A stretch of 64,000 bases of DNA from CAWAQA01 sp963784065 (GTDB lineage: Bacteria > Acidobacteriota > Vicinamibacteria > Vicinamibacterales > UBA2999). The position numbers and the translations under genes were made by a program. Below, piece by piece: positions 63,293-64,000 of this stretch; the first letter of the stretch is position 1; every line of letters starts with the position of its first letter. Location: assembly GCA_963784065.1 (NCBI GenBank), contig CAWAQA010000007.1, positions 1 through 64,000 of the forward strand, read 5' to 3'. The notes under the pieces were generated by a model. The model did no database searches and was not told the DNA's origin. It was given only the letters and a program-made list of their open reading frames with translations.

Positions 63293-64000
63293 ATGGCCAC
63301 CCAGGTCGTCGACGCCGCGACCCCTCCGGAGTCGGCCGCGCCCCCGCGCCGGGCTGCCACGATCGTCGGCCTCGCGCTCGCCGTGCTCGTCGCCGCGGTC
63401 ACCGTCGTGCTCCCGGTCCCCGAGGGCCTGACCCCGGCCGCCGTCCACCTCGCCGGGGTGTTCACCATCGCCCTCGTCCTGTGGGTGACCGAAGCGATTC
63501 CGATTGCCGTCACCTCGCTGCTCGTGATCCTGCTCCAGCCCGTGTTCCAGGTGACGACCGTCGGCGCCGCGGTCGCCGGCTTCATGACGCCGGTGTTCTT
63601 CTTCGTCGTCGCGATGTTCTGCATCGCGCAGGTGGTCGTCGACAGCGGGCTGGCGCGGCGCTTCGCCTTGATGCTGCTCGAGCGCGCGGGCACCGACAGC
63701 CGCCGCGTCGTGCTGGCGTTCATGGTCGGTGCGGCGGTGATGTCCACCGTCGTCTCGGATGTGCCGGTCGCCGCGGTCTGGATGAGCATGGCGCTGCCCC
63801 TGCTGGCGCGTATCGGCGCCAGGCCGGGTGCGTCGCGCCTCGGCAAGGCGCTGATGATCGGCATCCCGGTCGCCGCGTTCATCGGCGGCGTCGGCACGCC
63901 GGCGGGCAGCTCGATCAACATCCTCGGCCTCTACCAGATCGAGCAGTTCGGCAAGGTGCAGGTCTCGTTCCTGCAGTGGATGGCGATTGGCATCCCGATG
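63293..64000 (+). CDS. SLC13/DASS-family carboxylate transporter (cut by window end)
   Basis: N-terminal 236 residues of a divalent-anion:sodium symporter. Helices: IVGLALAVLVAAVTVVLPV, LAGVFTIALVLWVTEAIPIA, TSLLVILLQPV, FMTPVFFFVVAMFCIAQVVV and SDVPVAAVWMSMALPLLARI. The substrate/sodium-site motif GTPAGSSINILG is present in the expected half. The rest of the protein lies beyond the window. Substrates of this family are dicarboxylates, tricarboxylates or sulfate. Reading frame is unbroken, unlike the RND block upstream. Confidence 0.85.
   Translation, partial: MATQVVDAATPPESAAPPRRAATIVGLALAVLVAAVTVVLPVPEGLTPAAVHLAGVFTIALVLWVTEAIPIAVTSLLVILLQPVFQVTTVGAAVAGFMTPVFFFVVAMFCIAQVVVDSGLARRFALMLLERAGTDSRRVVLAFMVGAAVMSTVVSDVPVAAVWMSMALPLLARIGARPGASRLGKALMIGIPVAAFIGGVGTPAGSSINILGLYQIEQFGKVQVSFLQWMAIGIPM

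Overview
The window is high-GC DNA that reads like a soil Acidobacteriota genome, probably of Vicinamibacteria type, and most likely a metagenome-assembled contig. This is inference from content: four long TonB-dependent receptors of the Oar/carboxypeptidase-regulatory type, a family of exported proteins with a P(N/D)LxGxW start, a MoxR/VWA (Bat-like) operon, several Tat-exported oxidoreductases, and many dispersed hairpin repeats behind genes. I saw no rRNA, tRNA, CRISPR array, transposase or phage genes.

Layout. 1-2.2 kb: C-terminal part of a TonB-dependent receptor. 2.3-6.2 kb: an exported haem-motif/beta-propeller protein and an exported methyltransferase-like protein. 6.2-6.6 kb: a dense cluster of hairpin repeats, including one of about 280 bp. 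6.7-12.9 kb (minus): moxR, DUF58, BatD-like, BatA-like, TPR-like and BatB-like genes in one operon. 13.1-19.8 kb: two divergent, homologous TonB receptors. 19.9-24.2 kb: a relic of a fifth receptor, two PNLxGxW proteins, a DUF6152 protein and small membrane proteins. 24.3-25.5 kb: a DUF1624 membrane acyltransferase. 26.0-37.6 kb: a nitrogen-acquisition block with an outer-membrane porin, the urea ABC transporter urtABCDE and urease ureD-ureAB-ureC-ureF-ureG. No ureE is present, but UreG carries a His-rich N-terminus. 37.8-51.6 kb: an esterase, a Tat-type FMN hydroxy-acid oxidase, an isocitrate-lyase-fold protein, another TonB receptor, two more PNLxGxW proteins, an Abhydrolase_10 protein, and a minus-strand pair made of a Tat-exported ThDP enzyme and a cytochrome c. 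51.9-60.0 kb: a NarL-type two-component system divergent from a tripartite RND efflux operon. 60.2-63.1 kb: an FG-GAP/DUF1349-like exported protein. 63.3 kb to the end: an SLC13-type carboxylate transporter, cut by the window edge.

Two sequence-level signals stand out. First, many reading frames carry one-base indels. They are sparse in most of the window and very dense in 26.0-37.6 and 51.9-60.0 kb. Where the exact base can be fixed, nearly all are codon-phased: an extra base follows the third codon position and often converts one synonymous codon into another (gat+c, cgc+t, acc+g, gtc+g), or the third base is missing. This is what a consensus would look like if it emitted both alleles, or neither, at synonymous strain SNPs. 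I therefore treat the affected genes as intact and annotate them over their full span. Second, two families of dispersed hairpins occupy the 3' flanks of genes. One is short and REP-like. The other is long and modular, with purine-rich CAGAGG outer arms, and two of its members border the two indel-dense blocks.
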